DNA from: Rhizobium mongolense subsp. loessense
GTDB taxonomy: Bacteria; Pseudomonadota; Alphaproteobacteria; Rhizobiales; Rhizobiaceae
Length of the DNA stretch: 64,000 nucleotides
Direction: 5' to 3'
Assembly: GCF_900099775.1 (NCBI RefSeq)
Contig: NZ_FMTM01000003.1
Span: forward strand, 333,097-397,096
Shown here: one piece after another, positions 22,516 through 30,830 of the stretch
Position numbering within the stretch: the first letter of the stretch is position 1
How the letters are laid out: every line of letters begins with the position of its first letter
The notes under the pieces: generated by a model
The model's database searches: none
Told to the model about the DNA's origin: nothing
What the model saw: the letters and a program-made list of their open reading frames with translations, nothing else
Made by a program: the position numbers and the translations under genes

Positions 22516-23049
22516 CTAGAGGCGCACCCTTGCCATCGCATAAGCGTCGACATACCCCCCGGCACGGAAGGCGAAGGCCTTGAGCAGGCCCTCCTCTTCG
22601 AAGCCGAATCTTCTGTAGAGGGCGATCGCCGCCTTGTTGTCGGTGTACACCGATAGTTCCAGTCGTTTGATGTTCAGCCAGTTGTCGGCCATGTCGATGA
22701 GTTCGGCGAGCAGTGCGCTGCCGATGCCCTTGCCGGTGAAATCGTCGTGGACGCCCATGCCGATGTTGGCTGCATGGCTGCGCCGCCCCAGATAGCGCAT
22801 CATGCCTGCGTCACCGACGATCCGGTCGTCCAATTCCGCCACGAGGTTGACCTGGCCAGGGCCGGTGTTTTCGAAGCGTTTGCGGGTTTCGTCGATGGTC
22901 TGATACGGCAGGCGCAGGGTGCCGAAGCGGAAGCCTGGTAGGTTGATGAGCGCCGTCACCGCCTCTATATCGGAGGCGCGCAATGCCCGAATGATCAAGC
23001 CTGCCATCGCTGGCGGACGTTCGGATGGATTGTTTCCTAATGCTTTCAA
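22516..23049 (-). CDS. GNAT-family N-acetyltransferase
   Basis: This is an acetyl-CoA-dependent acetyltransferase of the GNAT fold; the acceptor is unknown. Visible motifs are IGMGVHDDFTGKGIGSALLAEL (split here as GVHDDFTGKGIGSALL, the acetyl-CoA pyrophosphate loop) and ALYRRFGFEEEGLLKAFAFR near the end, as in the RimI/YhhY-type enzymes. I choose the TTG at 23049 as start because AAGGAG sits at 23061-23056, six bases upstream; this gives 177 residues (MKALGNNPSERPPAMAG). The ATG at 23007 lacks a ribosome binding site but is a possible alternative. It is convergent with ligA. Confidence 0.82.
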   Translation of the reverse strand: MKALGNNPSERPPAMAGLIIRALRASDIEAVTALINLPGFRFGTLRLPYQTIDETRKRFENTGPGQVNLVAELDDRIVGDAGMMRYLGRRSHAANIGMGVHDDFTGKGIGSALLAELIDMADNWLNIKRLELSVYTDNKAAIALYRRFGFEEEGLLKAFAFRAGGYVDAYAMARVRL

Positions 23050-23316
23050 AATGCTCTCCTTGAATTTGAAAGAGGAGAGCAGACTCCAAAAACCCTGCTC
23101 GCCTCGGCAGGGCTTTGGGACTGATCGGACCGCTAACGTGCCAATGCTGCCCCGCACCCTGCATGGGTCGTGGTCATGTGAATGGCCGTGAGGACGATGT
23201 TCGATCTGATCATCAGCAAAAAGTCGTTGATCCTTTCGCGAAAGTCAACCTGAGGCATTTGCCTGGCTGAAGCCGCGCGATAAGCCTGTCGTTGACGACA
23301 GAATCGCGGAGCAGCC

Positions 23317-23907
23317 TTGAAGACCATCGCCATCGATTTCGAAACCGCCAATGAGCAGCGCGGCAGCGCCTGTTCGGTCGGGCTTGCCTGGATCGATGAG
23401 GGCAGGGTCACTCGTGTCGAGGAACGGCTGATCCGGCCGAAGGATATGCGTTTTTCCGGGATGAACATCGCAATCCACGGCATCCGGCCCGAGCATGTGG
23501 AAGATGCGCCGGAATTTCCGGAAGTCATGGAGGAGTTCCACGATGATTTCCGGGGCGCGACGATGATCGCGCACAATGCCGCCTTCGATTTCAGCGTCTG
23601 GCGCGCCTCGCTCGACCTTTATCGCCAGTCCTATCCGGAACTCACTTATCTCTGCAGCCTCAAGATGGCGCAGCGCATCTGGCCGCAGTTCTTCTCGCAC
23701 AGATTGAACGTGATCGCCGAGCATCTCGGCCTGCGCTTTTCCCATCACAATGCCGCGGAGGATGCTGCCGTCTGCGCGCATGCGGCGATCGAGATGGCAA
23801 GGGCCGTCAAGGCCGCTGCGGTGCATGCCATTCCCGCGGCGATCGGAATGACACCCGGCAGGCTCACCGCAAGCGGCTACGAGCCCTGCACGTGCCGCAA
23901 GGCATAG
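23317..23907 (+). CDS. DnaQ-like 3'-5' exonuclease (DEDDh family)
   Basis: This is a 196-residue stand-alone exonuclease domain. The first catalytic acid pair is in AIDFETAN near the N-terminus (Asp7, Glu9), the second motif is AHNAAFDFSVW, and the third is HNAAEDAAVCAHA with the His and Asp of the DEDDh type. The fold is that of the DNA polymerase III epsilon proofreading subunit, but it is shorter than DnaQ and unlinked to rnhA, so it is more likely a repair or nucleic-acid turnover nuclease. The start is TTG at 23317, with GGAG at 23308-23311 five bases upstream. The 270 bases separating it from the divergent acetyltransferase hold no other gene. Confidence 0.85.
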   Translation: MKTIAIDFETANEQRGSACSVGLAWIDEGRVTRVEERLIRPKDMRFSGMNIAIHGIRPEHVEDAPEFPEVMEEFHDDFRGATMIAHNAAFDFSVWRASLDLYRQSYPELTYLCSLKMAQRIWPQFFSHRLNVIAEHLGLRFSHHNAAEDAAVCAHAAIEMARAVKAAAVHAIPAAIGMTPGRLTASGYEPCTCRKA

Positions 23908-23971
23908 CCAGCTTTCTTGTTTTGGCGGTGACCGTACTTATCTAGTGAAGCGGATCATTCACGGAGCCGTC

Positions 23972-24466
23972 ATGTCCACTTTGCGCAAGCTTGTTCTTTC
24001 CGCCATATCGGTTGCCGCGCTTGGCGCAGGTGCCGCGTCTGCCGAGGTCGTCGGCAAGGTCGGCGTCGATTGGATCGGCAACGATATCATCGTCGATGCC
24101 ATCGCCGATCCGGAGGTGAAGGGCGTGACCTGCCACGTCACGTATTTCGACCGCAGCGTGATCGACCGGGTGAAAAACGGCAACTGGTTCGAGGATCCCT
24201 CGAACAATTCGATCGCCTGCCGCCAGACGGGACCGATCGAAATCGGCGATATCAATCTCTCCAGAGATGGTGACGAGGTGTTCAAGGCGGGCATGTCGCT
24301 CGTCTGGAAGAAGCTTGTCGTCAACCGCATCTATGACAAGACCAACGACACGCTGATCTATCTCGCACATTCGCGCGAGCTGACAGATGGCTCGGCGAAG
24401 ATGTCGATCTCGACGATCCCGCTCTATGGCCAGAACGTCACCTGGAAGAACGGCAAGCCGAAATAA
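23972..24466 (+). CDS. creA: CreA-family periplasmic protein
   Basis: The 164-residue protein starts with a signal peptide (LVLSAISVAALGAGAASAE, cleavage near Ala22). The mature part matches the CreA family: VGVDWIGNDIIVDAIADPEV, VTCHVTYFDR, SIACRQTGPI and DTLIYLAHSRE. CreA is widespread, but its molecular role is not established, so the name gives family membership only. The ATG at 23972 has GGAG five bases upstream (23963-23966) and is preferred to the GTG at 23945. A terminator follows at once. Confidence 0.85.
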   Translation: MSTLRKLVLSAISVAALGAGAASAEVVGKVGVDWIGNDIIVDAIADPEVKGVTCHVTYFDRSVIDRVKNGNWFEDPSNNSIACRQTGPIEIGDINLSRDGDEVFKAGMSLVWKKLVVNRIYDKTNDTLIYLAHSRELTDGSAKMSISTIPLYGQNVTWKNGKPK

Positions 24467-24472
24467 CGAAAA

Positions 24473-24492
24473 GGCCCGGCTTTCGCCGGGCC
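24473..24492. terminator. Bidirectional terminator between creA and cheW
   Basis: Perfect arms GGCCCGGC (24473-24480) and GCCGGGCC (24485-24492) enclose the loop TTTC. TTTT follows on both strands within a few bases, so it serves the convergent creA and cheW transcripts. Confidence 0.8.
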
Positions 24493-24514
24493 CCTGGTTT
24501 TAAGGGAAGGCTTC

Positions 24515-24982
24515 TTACGCAGCCTGTGCCAGTTCGTCGGCGATGACGGTGTCGAGGTTCAGGAAGCAGACCATGGTCTTTTCCAGCGCGACGATGCCAC
24601 GGCAGAAGGCGCGCTGAGCTTCCGGGATGATTTCCGGCGGCGGCTGCAGGTCTTCGCTCTTGATGGTCATCATGTCGGAAACCTGCTCGACGAGGAGGCC
24701 GACGAGCTTGCCGGCGATGTCGGTAACGATGATGGCGGAGCGCTCCGACGGTTCAGTCATCTTCATGCCGAGACGGCACGCCATGTCGATAACCGGGATC
24801 ACTGCACCGCGAAGGTTGATGAGGCCGAGCACGTAGGGCGGGGTATGCGGCATTGGCGTCACTGGCGCCCATCCGCGGATTTCGCGGATCGCCATGATGT
24901 CGATGCAGAATTCCTGTTCCGCGAGATGAAAGGAAACGATTTCGAGATGGGAACCGGCCTGTGCAATGATGGCGCTTGTCAT
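24515..24982 (-). CDS. cheW: CheW, chemotaxis coupling protein
   Basis: CheW couples chemoreceptors to the CheA kinase at the membrane. The 155-residue protein has the typical fold: EIVSFHLAEQEFCIDIMAIREI, the receptor-binding stretch MPHTPPYVLGLINLRGAVIPVID, and VGLLVEQVSDM. The ATG at 24982 is two bases after the stop of a chemoreceptor remnant on the same strand, so the ribosome binding site lies inside that remnant. No other che gene is in the window, so this is an orphan cheW outside the main chemotaxis operon. Confidence 0.94.
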   Translation of the reverse strand: MTSAIIAQAGSHLEIVSFHLAEQEFCIDIMAIREIRGWAPVTPMPHTPPYVLGLINLRGAVIPVIDMACRLGMKMTEPSERSAIIVTDIAGKLVGLLVEQVSDMMTIKSEDLQPPPEIIPEAQRAFCRGIVALEKTMVCFLNLDTVIADELAQAA

Positions 24983-24984
24983 GA

Positions 24985-25317
24985 TCAGAATTCTTTCCAG
25001 TTGTCTCCGGCCGGAGCGGCCACGGCTTTGGCGGCGGCGCCGCCACTGAATGCGCCCGCGACTTTGCCAATCGGGCTCCGCGCAGGTGAAGGTTTCGGAT
25101 GCGAGGCGGCGGTTGCTTCTCGCGGCGCGTGACGGGCGTTCATGCCCTCGCCGGTCTTGAACTGCCTACCCAGCCGGACCCGATTTCGGCGTCCGTGCTT
25201 GACGGCAGTGTTGATGACGTTCAGTCCAACGGATTTTTCGCTCGCAGAGGTTACGATTGATTTAACGTGCGCCGCCGATGCGCAAACATCTGCCAAAGCG
25301 GAGGGTGAGGCAATTAA
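24985..25317 (-). pseudogene. 3' remnant of a methyl-accepting chemotaxis protein gene
   Basis: The open minus-strand frame upstream of cheW encodes pieces of a chemoreceptor in the right order. AAHVKSIVTSASEKSVGL with INTAV corresponds to the signalling-domain stretch usually read as SA.EQS.GL..INTAV. LGRQFKTGEG matches the end of that domain, followed by an Ala/Pro-rich tail and the C-terminal pentapeptide-like end NWKEF, which resembles the CheR/CheB docking sequence (NWETF in E. coli receptors). About 25-35 residues that normally lie between INTAV and L..QFKTG are missing, and nothing upstream of about 25317 looks like a receptor. I therefore infer a truncated, internally deleted gene that once formed an mcp-cheW operon. 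Confidence 0.75.
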
Positions 25318-25422
25318 TCACGGGCAGGAAAACGGGATGTTGAATTGCGTGCGTGACGACGAAGAGCTATCAGGCGGGCAGTCGCGGGCCGCGCCGTCCG
25401 CTTGCTTTCAGGGGTCGCAGAC

Positions 25423-26028
25423 ATGAAGAATTTCCGTGTTGCTGTTTGGGTGGCCGTCATCATCGTCGCGGCGGTGCTCGGATGGCTGACGCTGAACATC
25501 ACGAAGACGAGGGATATGCCGCTCGCCGAGGGCCCGTTCGGCGTTCCGTTCACGCTCGTTTCGCAAAGCGGCGAGCCGATCACCGAGCAGGCGTTGCGAG
25601 GCAAGCCGACTGCGGTGTTCTTCGGCTTCACGCATTGCCCCGAGGTTTGCCCGACGACGCTCTTCGAGCTCAATGGCTGGATGGAGAAAGTCGATCCGGC
25701 GGGCGACAAGATACAGGCCTATTTCGTCACGGTCGATCCGGAGCGCGATACGCCGGAAATCTTGAAGCAGTATGTCTTGAACGTTTCGAAGCGCATCACC
25801 GGCATCTCTGGTACGCCGGAGAAGGTCGCCGACGTCATCAAGGGCTTCCGCGTCTACGCCAAAAAGGTGCCGGTCGATGAGAAGGATCCGAGTGGTGAAT
25901 ATACGATGGATCATACGGCATCCGTCTTCCTCCTTGATGCCGAGGGCCGTTTCGCCGGCACGATCGCCTATGGCGAAAACCCGGACACGGCGGTAAAGAA
26001 GCTGGAGAATTTGATCAGCAAGGGATGA
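25423..26028 (+). CDS. Sco1/SenC-family copper chaperone
   Basis: This 201-residue protein has one N-terminal membrane anchor (VAVWVAVIIVAAVLGWLTL) and a thioredoxin-like domain facing the periplasm. The copper ligands of the Sco family are all present: Cys72 and Cys76 in HCPEVCP and His164 in TMDHTAS. Sco proteins deliver copper to, or reduce, the CuA site of cytochrome oxidase. The ATG at 25423 has AGGGG about eight bases upstream. The next gene starts four bases after the stop, so the two are likely cotranscribed, although no functional link is obvious. Confidence 0.92.
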   Translation: MKNFRVAVWVAVIIVAAVLGWLTLNITKTRDMPLAEGPFGVPFTLVSQSGEPITEQALRGKPTAVFFGFTHCPEVCPTTLFELNGWMEKVDPAGDKIQAYFVTVDPERDTPEILKQYVLNVSKRITGISGTPEKVADVIKGFRVYAKKVPVDEKDPSGEYTMDHTASVFLLDAEGRFAGTIAYGENPDTAVKKLENLISKG

Positions 26029-26032
26029 AACC

Positions 26033-27160
26033 ATGGGGGCCGGGCATCGCAGCATCCTGATCGCCGGTGCCGGCGCGACGGGTCTTGCGGCAGCAATCGA
26101 GCTTGCCCGGCGAGGCTTTCGCCCGCGCATCATCGACAGCGATGCAGGCCCAGTGCCGCTTTTGGAAAGCCGGGCGCTCGGCATCAATGCGCGCACGCTG
26201 ACCTTGCTTTCGCCGTCCCGGGCCGCTGAAGCAATCCAGCAGGAGGCCTACCGGATCGATCGCTTTCGGGTACGGTCGGGCAAGAAAGTGCTTTTCGAGA
26301 TCGATCCTTCCAAAATCGACGGCCGCTTTCCGGCAATCCAGGTGCTTGCGCAGGGCCATACGGAACGGCTGCTGCTCGGCAAGCTCTCCGACTATGAAGT
26401 CGAGCCCGAATGGCAGACGGTGCTTGAAAGCGTCACCGGCACGAAGGACCGGCCGCATGTGACGCTGCGCCGCGTAGACGGTTCCCGGGAGGAAATCGAC
26501 CTTGATATCCTGATCGGTGCCGATGGCGCACATTCCACGGTGCGCAAGACTGCAGGCCTCGGCTTCCCCGGCGAGGCGATCGAAAAGGCTTTCTATCTTG
26601 CGGACTACCGTTATCCACAGCCGATCGATCCGCATTACGTCGAGATCAGCCTGTTCAATCCCGGCATGGTCGGCCGGATTCCGGTTTGCGACGATTCGGT
26701 GCGTTACCTCTCGACGCTTCCGGATTTCGAGAGCCGCATCGCCCATCCGGTGCCTGGCGGCGAATTGGTGTGGGCTGCGAATTTCCGCATCCATTTCCGG
26801 CATGTCGAGCGCATGTCGAAGGGTAACGTCTTCCTTGCTGGTGACGCGGCGCATATCCATTCGCCGGCGGGCGCCCGTGGCATGAATCTCGGCATCGAGG
26901 ATGCCTGCTGGCTCGCCTATCTGATATCGGAAGGCAGAGAACAGGACTATGCGGACCTTCGAATGCCAGCGGTCAAAATCGTCTTGAAGCAGACCTATGG
27001 GCTAACGAGGCTGGTGACCATGCACCATCCGGTTGCGACCGGCCTTCGCAATTTTTTCGCACCGCTGCTGATCCGCGTTCCGGGCATTGCCAGGCGGTTT
27101 GTTCGCAGCGTTGCCGGTTATGACACACCGCCGCCGGTCTGGATCGACGGCGCGCAATAG
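26033..27160 (+). CDS. FAD-dependent monooxygenase (UbiH/PHBH-like)
   Basis: This 375-residue flavoprotein has the Rossmann motif GAGATGLAAAIELARRG at residues 11-27, the NAD(P)H/FAD motif LIGADGAHSTVR, and the ribityl-binding motif AGDAAHIHSPAGARGMNLGIEDA (in two parts, AGDAAHIHSPAGARG and MNLGIEDA). This is the aromatic hydroxylase class (Pfam FAD_binding_3). The substrate cannot be predicted: the ubiquinone hydroxylases share this fold, but there are no ubi genes nearby. It starts just after the Sco gene and is followed within 17 bases by prmA, so all three may form one transcript. Confidence 0.87.
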   Translation: MGAGHRSILIAGAGATGLAAAIELARRGFRPRIIDSDAGPVPLLESRALGINARTLTLLSPSRAAEAIQQEAYRIDRFRVRSGKKVLFEIDPSKIDGRFPAIQVLAQGHTERLLLGKLSDYEVEPEWQTVLESVTGTKDRPHVTLRRVDGSREEIDLDILIGADGAHSTVRKTAGLGFPGEAIEKAFYLADYRYPQPIDPHYVEISLFNPGMVGRIPVCDDSVRYLSTLPDFESRIAHPVPGGELVWAANFRIHFRHVERMSKGNVFLAGDAAHIHSPAGARGMNLGIEDACWLAYLISEGREQDYADLRMPAVKIVLKQTYGLTRLVTMHHPVATGLRNFFAPLLIRVPGIARRFVRSVAGYDTPPPVWIDGAQ

Positions 27161-27177
27161 AAATAGGAAAAGTTCGA

Positions 27178-28056
27178 GTGAGTGAAATTCGCCTGTATGT
27201 GACGACGGCCGAAAAGAAGGCCGGGCAGGTTCTCGATCTTCTGACCGAAGTTTTCGGTGAAGAGGACTTCGCGATTGCGACGACCGAGATCGACGAGAAG
27301 AAGGATATCTGGGAAGCCTCCGTCTATATGATGAGGGAGGACGAGGATGAGGTTCGCCTTCGCGTCGAAGAGGCGCTGAAGGCGCCGTTCCCCGACCTGA
27401 AGGTCGAGCGCGAAGTCATTCCCGATATCGACTGGGTGGCGAAATCCCTTGAGGGCCTAAAGCCTGTCCGGGCAGGGCGCTTCCTCGTGCATGGCTCGCA
27501 TGACCGCGCCAAGGTCCGACCCGGCGATATCGGTATCGAGATCGATGCGGGGCAGGCTTTTGGCACCGGCCATCATGGCACGACGGCCGGCTGCCTGGAG
27601 GTGATCGACAGCGTGTTGCGTTCGCGCCCGGTCGGCAATGCGCTGGACCTCGGCACGGGCAGCGGCGTCTTGGCGATCGCGGTGCGCAAGCTCAAGAATA
27701 TCCCGGTTCTCGCAACCGACATCGATCCGATCGCCACGCGTGTCGCGGCCGAAAACGTGCGGCGGAACGGCATTGCTTCGGGGATCGTCGCGAAGACTGC
27801 GCCAGGCTTTCATTCGACGGCCTTTGCCCAACACGGGCCGTTCGACCTGATCATCGCCAATATTCTGGCGCGGCCGCTGATCAAGATGGCGCCGAAGCTG
27901 GCCGAGCACCTGGCGCCTTCCGGTTCGGTGATCCTGTCCGGCATCCTCGCAGAACAGCGCTGGAAGGTACTTTCGGCCTATAACGGCGCGAAGCTCCGCC
28001 ACGTCCGCACCATCTGGCGAAACGGCTGGGTGACGATCCATCTCGACCGTCCGTAA
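27178..28056 (+). CDS. prmA: PrmA, ribosomal protein L11 methyltransferase
   Basis: PrmA trimethylates L11 of the large ribosomal subunit using S-adenosylmethionine. The 292-residue protein has a substrate-recognition N-domain, then the SAM motif ALDLGTGSGVLAIAV (residues 155-169), TDIDPIA after the second strand, and DLIIANILARPLI in the catalytic loop. The start is GTG at 27178 with AGGAAAAG nine bases upstream; the family usually begins with such a short MSEIRLYV-like sequence. The length is normal. The stem-loop that follows at 28066-28100 is oriented for the opposite strand. Confidence 0.95.
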   Translation: MSEIRLYVTTAEKKAGQVLDLLTEVFGEEDFAIATTEIDEKKDIWEASVYMMREDEDEVRLRVEEALKAPFPDLKVEREVIPDIDWVAKSLEGLKPVRAGRFLVHGSHDRAKVRPGDIGIEIDAGQAFGTGHHGTTAGCLEVIDSVLRSRPVGNALDLGTGSGVLAIAVRKLKNIPVLATDIDPIATRVAAENVRRNGIASGIVAKTAPGFHSTAFAQHGPFDLIIANILARPLIKMAPKLAEHLAPSGSVILSGILAEQRWKVLSAYNGAKLRHVRTIWRNGWVTIHLDRP

Positions 28057-28065
28057 GCTATCGGC

Positions 28066-28100
28066 AAAAAAAAGAAGGCGGTGCCAATGGCACCGCCTTC
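28066..28100 (-). terminator. Strong terminator for a minus-strand transcript
   Basis: A perfect 12-bp stem (arms 28074-28085 and 28089-28100, loop AAT) is preceded on the plus strand by eight A residues (28066-28073), which read as a run of eight U on minus. On plus no T-run follows. It therefore ends transcription coming from the small minus-strand gene at 28214-28387. Confidence 0.88.
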
Positions 28101-28213
28101 GACCGTTAAACGGCCATGCCCGCGAGCTCGAAGGAGGAGGAGCGCTCGAGCGGGCTCTACAGTTCTGATTGCCGGTCCGTTGAGGGAGGAGGAGAAACGA
28201 AGCGGCAAATGGC

Positions 28214-28387
28214 TCAGAACGCGTAGCTGGATACACCCTTGTGGTGCGTAACCTTGTGGCCCGTGCCGAGCATCTTGAGGCTATCCCCATTGAGCGGGCG
28301 GCGGGCACCGATGACGTGATGCACAGTCTGGCGTTCGCCAGCCTGCACCGGGCTGCTGTAAGCGAAGCGCGACAGAGAGGCAGTCAT
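28214..28387 (-). CDS. Small conserved-looking basic protein, unknown function
   Basis: I do not recognise this 57-residue product (start MTASLSRFAYSSPVQAGERQ, end HHKGVSSYAF). It is basic, His- and Ser-rich, and has no membrane segment or signal peptide. AAAGGAA lies eight bases before the ATG at 28387; the ATG at 28393 is too close to it. A minus-strand -10 box CTATAT at 28446-28441 and a strong minus terminator at 28066-28100 frame the gene. This supports real transcription of about 370 bases, including a 3' part of 110 bases without an ORF. The region could alternatively act as a regulatory RNA. Confidence 0.6.
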   Translation of the reverse strand: MTASLSRFAYSSPVQAGERQTVHHVIGARRPLNGDSLKMLGTGHKVTHHKGVSSYAF

Positions 28388-28440
28388 TTTCATTTCCTTT
28401 TCGTTGCAGGCTCGGTTTCCGAACCCGTTTGATGCGCCGT

Positions 28441-28470
28441 ATATAGCTATTCCCAAATCCTTAGGCAGAG
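28441..28470 (-). promoter_or_regulatory. Candidate sigma-70 promoter of the small minus-strand gene
   Basis: Read on the minus strand, CTATAT occupies 28446-28441 and is identical to the -10 consensus known for rhizobial sigma-70 promoters (CTTGAC, 17 bases, CTATAT). The -35 region (around 28464-28469) is weak. The predicted start of transcription is near 28434, about 47 bases before the ATG. The rest of the 276 bases between this gene and pepP (to 28663) should contain the divergent pepP promoter; I see no gene there. Confidence 0.5.
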
Positions 28471-28663
28471 GGTTTCGTTCATGGGAGCCATGCGTTTAAT
28501 GCATAAAGCATGCCAGTTTTGGTTTTCTCGTCACATTTCTGCCAAAATATTGAGCGGCCTGGCATGGGCAAAGTGGCTGCTTTTTCTCCCATTGCCCTGA
28601 TTTTTCGATAACATGGGCCGCCCGCTTTTCGGCGGATTCGGATATAGCTATTGGGTTTTCAGC

Positions 28664-30499
28664 ATGTTCCAGTCTTTTGAGGTTACCTCCACGCCACAAT
28701 TCGGCCGCGATCGGGTCGGGCAAATGCGCGCGAGTTTCGAGGCGCTGGGCGTCGATGCCTTTCTCGTGCCGCGTGCCGATGAGTACAACGGCGAATATGT
28801 GCCGGCGTGCGCGGAGCGCCTGGCGTGGCTGACCGGCTTCACCGGGTCTGCGGGCATTGCGCTCATCACCCATAGCCAGGCGATCATTTTCGTCGACGGC
28901 CGCTACGTTACGCAGCTTGCCGAGCAGGTTGATAGTTCAGTCTTTACCGGCGGCGACCTCGTCAACGAGCCGCCGCATGTCTGGATTCCCAAGAACGGCA
29001 AGCAGGGCATGCGTCTCGGCATCGATCCCTGGCTGCATTCCGGCGCCGACGTGCGGCGTCTCGAAAAGGCACTTGCCGAGATCGGCGGCACGCTGGTGAT
29101 CCTGCCGCACAATCCGCTCGACAGGCTCTGGACCGATCGGCCGGCCGAACCGCTCGGCGCCGTCGTCATCCAGAATGTCGCCCAGGCCGGCACGCTGGCA
29201 AAGGACAAGATCGCAACGATTGCCGCCGATCTCGCCAAGAAGAATGCGGCAGCCGTGCTGATCGCCGATCCATCGTCGATTGCGTGGATCTTCAATATCC
29301 GCGGTGCCGACGTTCCACATACGCCGCATCCCCTTGCCCGGGCCATCATCCATGCCGACGGCAAAGCCGAGCTGTTCCTTGATAAGCGCAAGACCAGCAT
29401 CGAGCCGGAAGCCTATCTTGCGCAGATATGCGTGCAACTGCCGCCGTCTTCGCTCGACGAGCGGCTGGCGGCCGTGTCGAAGGATGGCCGCCGGGTTATG
29501 ATCGATCCGGACATCGCCTCCTATGCGCTTGCCGACATCATCCGCAAGGCTGGCGGCGAAGTGGTGGAGGGTGCAGATCCTGCCAAGCTGCCGCGGGCGG
29601 TGAAGAACAGCGTCGAACTAAACGGCTCGGCGGCGGCCCACCTGCAGGACGGCGCGGCGATGGTCGAGTTCCTCTTTTGGCTGTCGCAGGAAAAGCCGGG
29701 CACGGTCACGGAGATTGCCGCGGCCGAAAAGCTAGAGGCCGTGCGCGCCAGCGTCGGCCAGAACATGCAGAACCCGCTCAAGGATGTTTCCTTCGACACG
29801 ATTTCCGGCGCCGGCGAGCATGCCGCGATCATGCACTACCGCGTGACGGTCGACACCGACCGGACGATCAATGCCGGGGAGCTTTTCCTGATCGATTCCG
29901 GCGCGCAATACATCAATGGCACCACGGACATCACCCGCACCGTCGCCATCGGCGCGGTTTCGGAAGAGCAGAAGCGCTTTTTCACACTCGTGCTGAAGGG
30001 CATGATCCAGATCAGTACGGCGCGCTTTCCGAAGGGCACGCGGGGCTGCGATCTAGATCCGCTGGCGCGTATCGCCCTCTGGCGGGCGGGCGTCGATTTC
30101 GGGCACGGCACCGGCCACGGCGTCGGCTCGTATCTTTCCGTGCACGAGGGCCCGCAGCGCATATCGCGGCTTTCGACGCAGGAACTGCTGCCCGGCATGA
30201 TCCTTTCCAACGAGCCGGGTTATTACCGGCCGGGCAGCTTCGGCATCCGCATCGAAAACCTGATCTATGTGCGCGAGGCGGAGGACATCGATGGCGGCGA
30301 CATGCCGATGCTGGGTTTCGAGACGCTGACCTTCTGCCCGATCGACCGCACGATCGTTATTCCCGAACTGCTGACGCATGACGAGCTGCACTGGTTCAAC
30401 GATTATCACGCCCGCACCCGCGAGGCGCTGATGCCGCTGATCCACGACAAGGACGTCAAGGCATGGCTGGAGAATGCGACCCTGCCGCTGGAATATTGA
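28664..30499 (+). CDS. pepP: Xaa-Pro aminopeptidase (aminopeptidase P, M24B)
   Basis: This enzyme removes an N-terminal residue that precedes proline. The 611-residue protein is the long form, with two creatinase-like N-domains (about 20-310) and a C-terminal pita-bread metallopeptidase domain, as in the eukaryotic cytosolic enzyme. The five metal ligands are visible: two Asp in LIDSGAQYINGTTDITRT, His in GTGHGVGSYLSVHEGP, Glu in LSNEPGYY and Glu in GIRIENLIYV. I chose the ATG at 28664 (MFQSFEVTSTPQFG); an extension to 28613 adds a poorly supported hydrophobic tail. It is convergent with azlD. Confidence 0.92.
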   Translation: MFQSFEVTSTPQFGRDRVGQMRASFEALGVDAFLVPRADEYNGEYVPACAERLAWLTGFTGSAGIALITHSQAIIFVDGRYVTQLAEQVDSSVFTGGDLVNEPPHVWIPKNGKQGMRLGIDPWLHSGADVRRLEKALAEIGGTLVILPHNPLDRLWTDRPAEPLGAVVIQNVAQAGTLAKDKIATIAADLAKKNAAAVLIADPSSIAWIFNIRGADVPHTPHPLARAIIHADGKAELFLDKRKTSIEPEAYLAQICVQLPPSSLDERLAAVSKDGRRVMIDPDIASYALADIIRKAGGEVVEGADPAKLPRAVKNSVELNGSAAAHLQDGAAMVEFLFWLSQEKPGTVTEIAAAEKLEAVRASVGQNMQNPLKDVSFDTISGAGEHAAIMHYRVTVDTDRTINAGELFLIDSGAQYINGTTDITRTVAIGAVSEEQKRFFTLVLKGMIQISTARFPKGTRGCDLDPLARIALWRAGVDFGHGTGHGVGSYLSVHEGPQRISRLSTQELLPGMILSNEPGYYRPGSFGIRIENLIYVREAEDIDGGDMPMLGFETLTFCPIDRTIVIPELLTHDELHWFNDYHARTREALMPLIHDKDVKAWLENATLPLEY

Positions 30500-30520
30500 G
30501 GTCTAAAGCGCCGTCCGGCC

Positions 30521-30829
30521 CTAGAATCCGATCGTGCGGCGCCAGGCCATGATGACGAGCCAGGCCGCGACGAGCATCCAGCTGTGCGACACCTTGAGAC
30601 CGACGATGAGGGCGACGACAAGCGCCAGCTTGGAATCCCAACCGCCGTCGAAGAAGGCCGGCGCGACGATGGTCGTCAGCACTGCGGCAGGGACGGCGTT
30701 GAGCGCTGCCTCCATGCGCGGCGGGATGCGTTTCATCGTGGTGATGAGCACATAGCCGCCAATGCGCGTTGCATAGGTCGCAACAGCGGATGCGAGGATC
30801 ACAAGAACCATCTGGAGATCGAATTCCAT
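30521..30829 (-). CDS. azlD: AzlD-family branched-chain amino acid exporter small subunit
   Basis: This is a 102-residue membrane protein with about four spans (MVLVILASAVATYATRIGGY, AALNAVPAAVLTTIVAPAFF, LALVVALIVGLKV and a final helix). The family signature is the ALNAVPAAVLTT-like stretch. AzlD works with AzlC to export branched-chain amino acids or analogues such as azaleucine. Its ATG lies one base after the azlC stop on the same strand, the usual arrangement. The end is 21 bases from the convergent pepP stop. Confidence 0.9.
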   Translation of the reverse strand: MEFDLQMVLVILASAVATYATRIGGYVLITTMKRIPPRMEAALNAVPAAVLTTIVAPAFFDGGWDSKLALVVALIVGLKVSHSWMLVAAWLVIMAWRRTIGF

Positions 30830-30830
30830 G

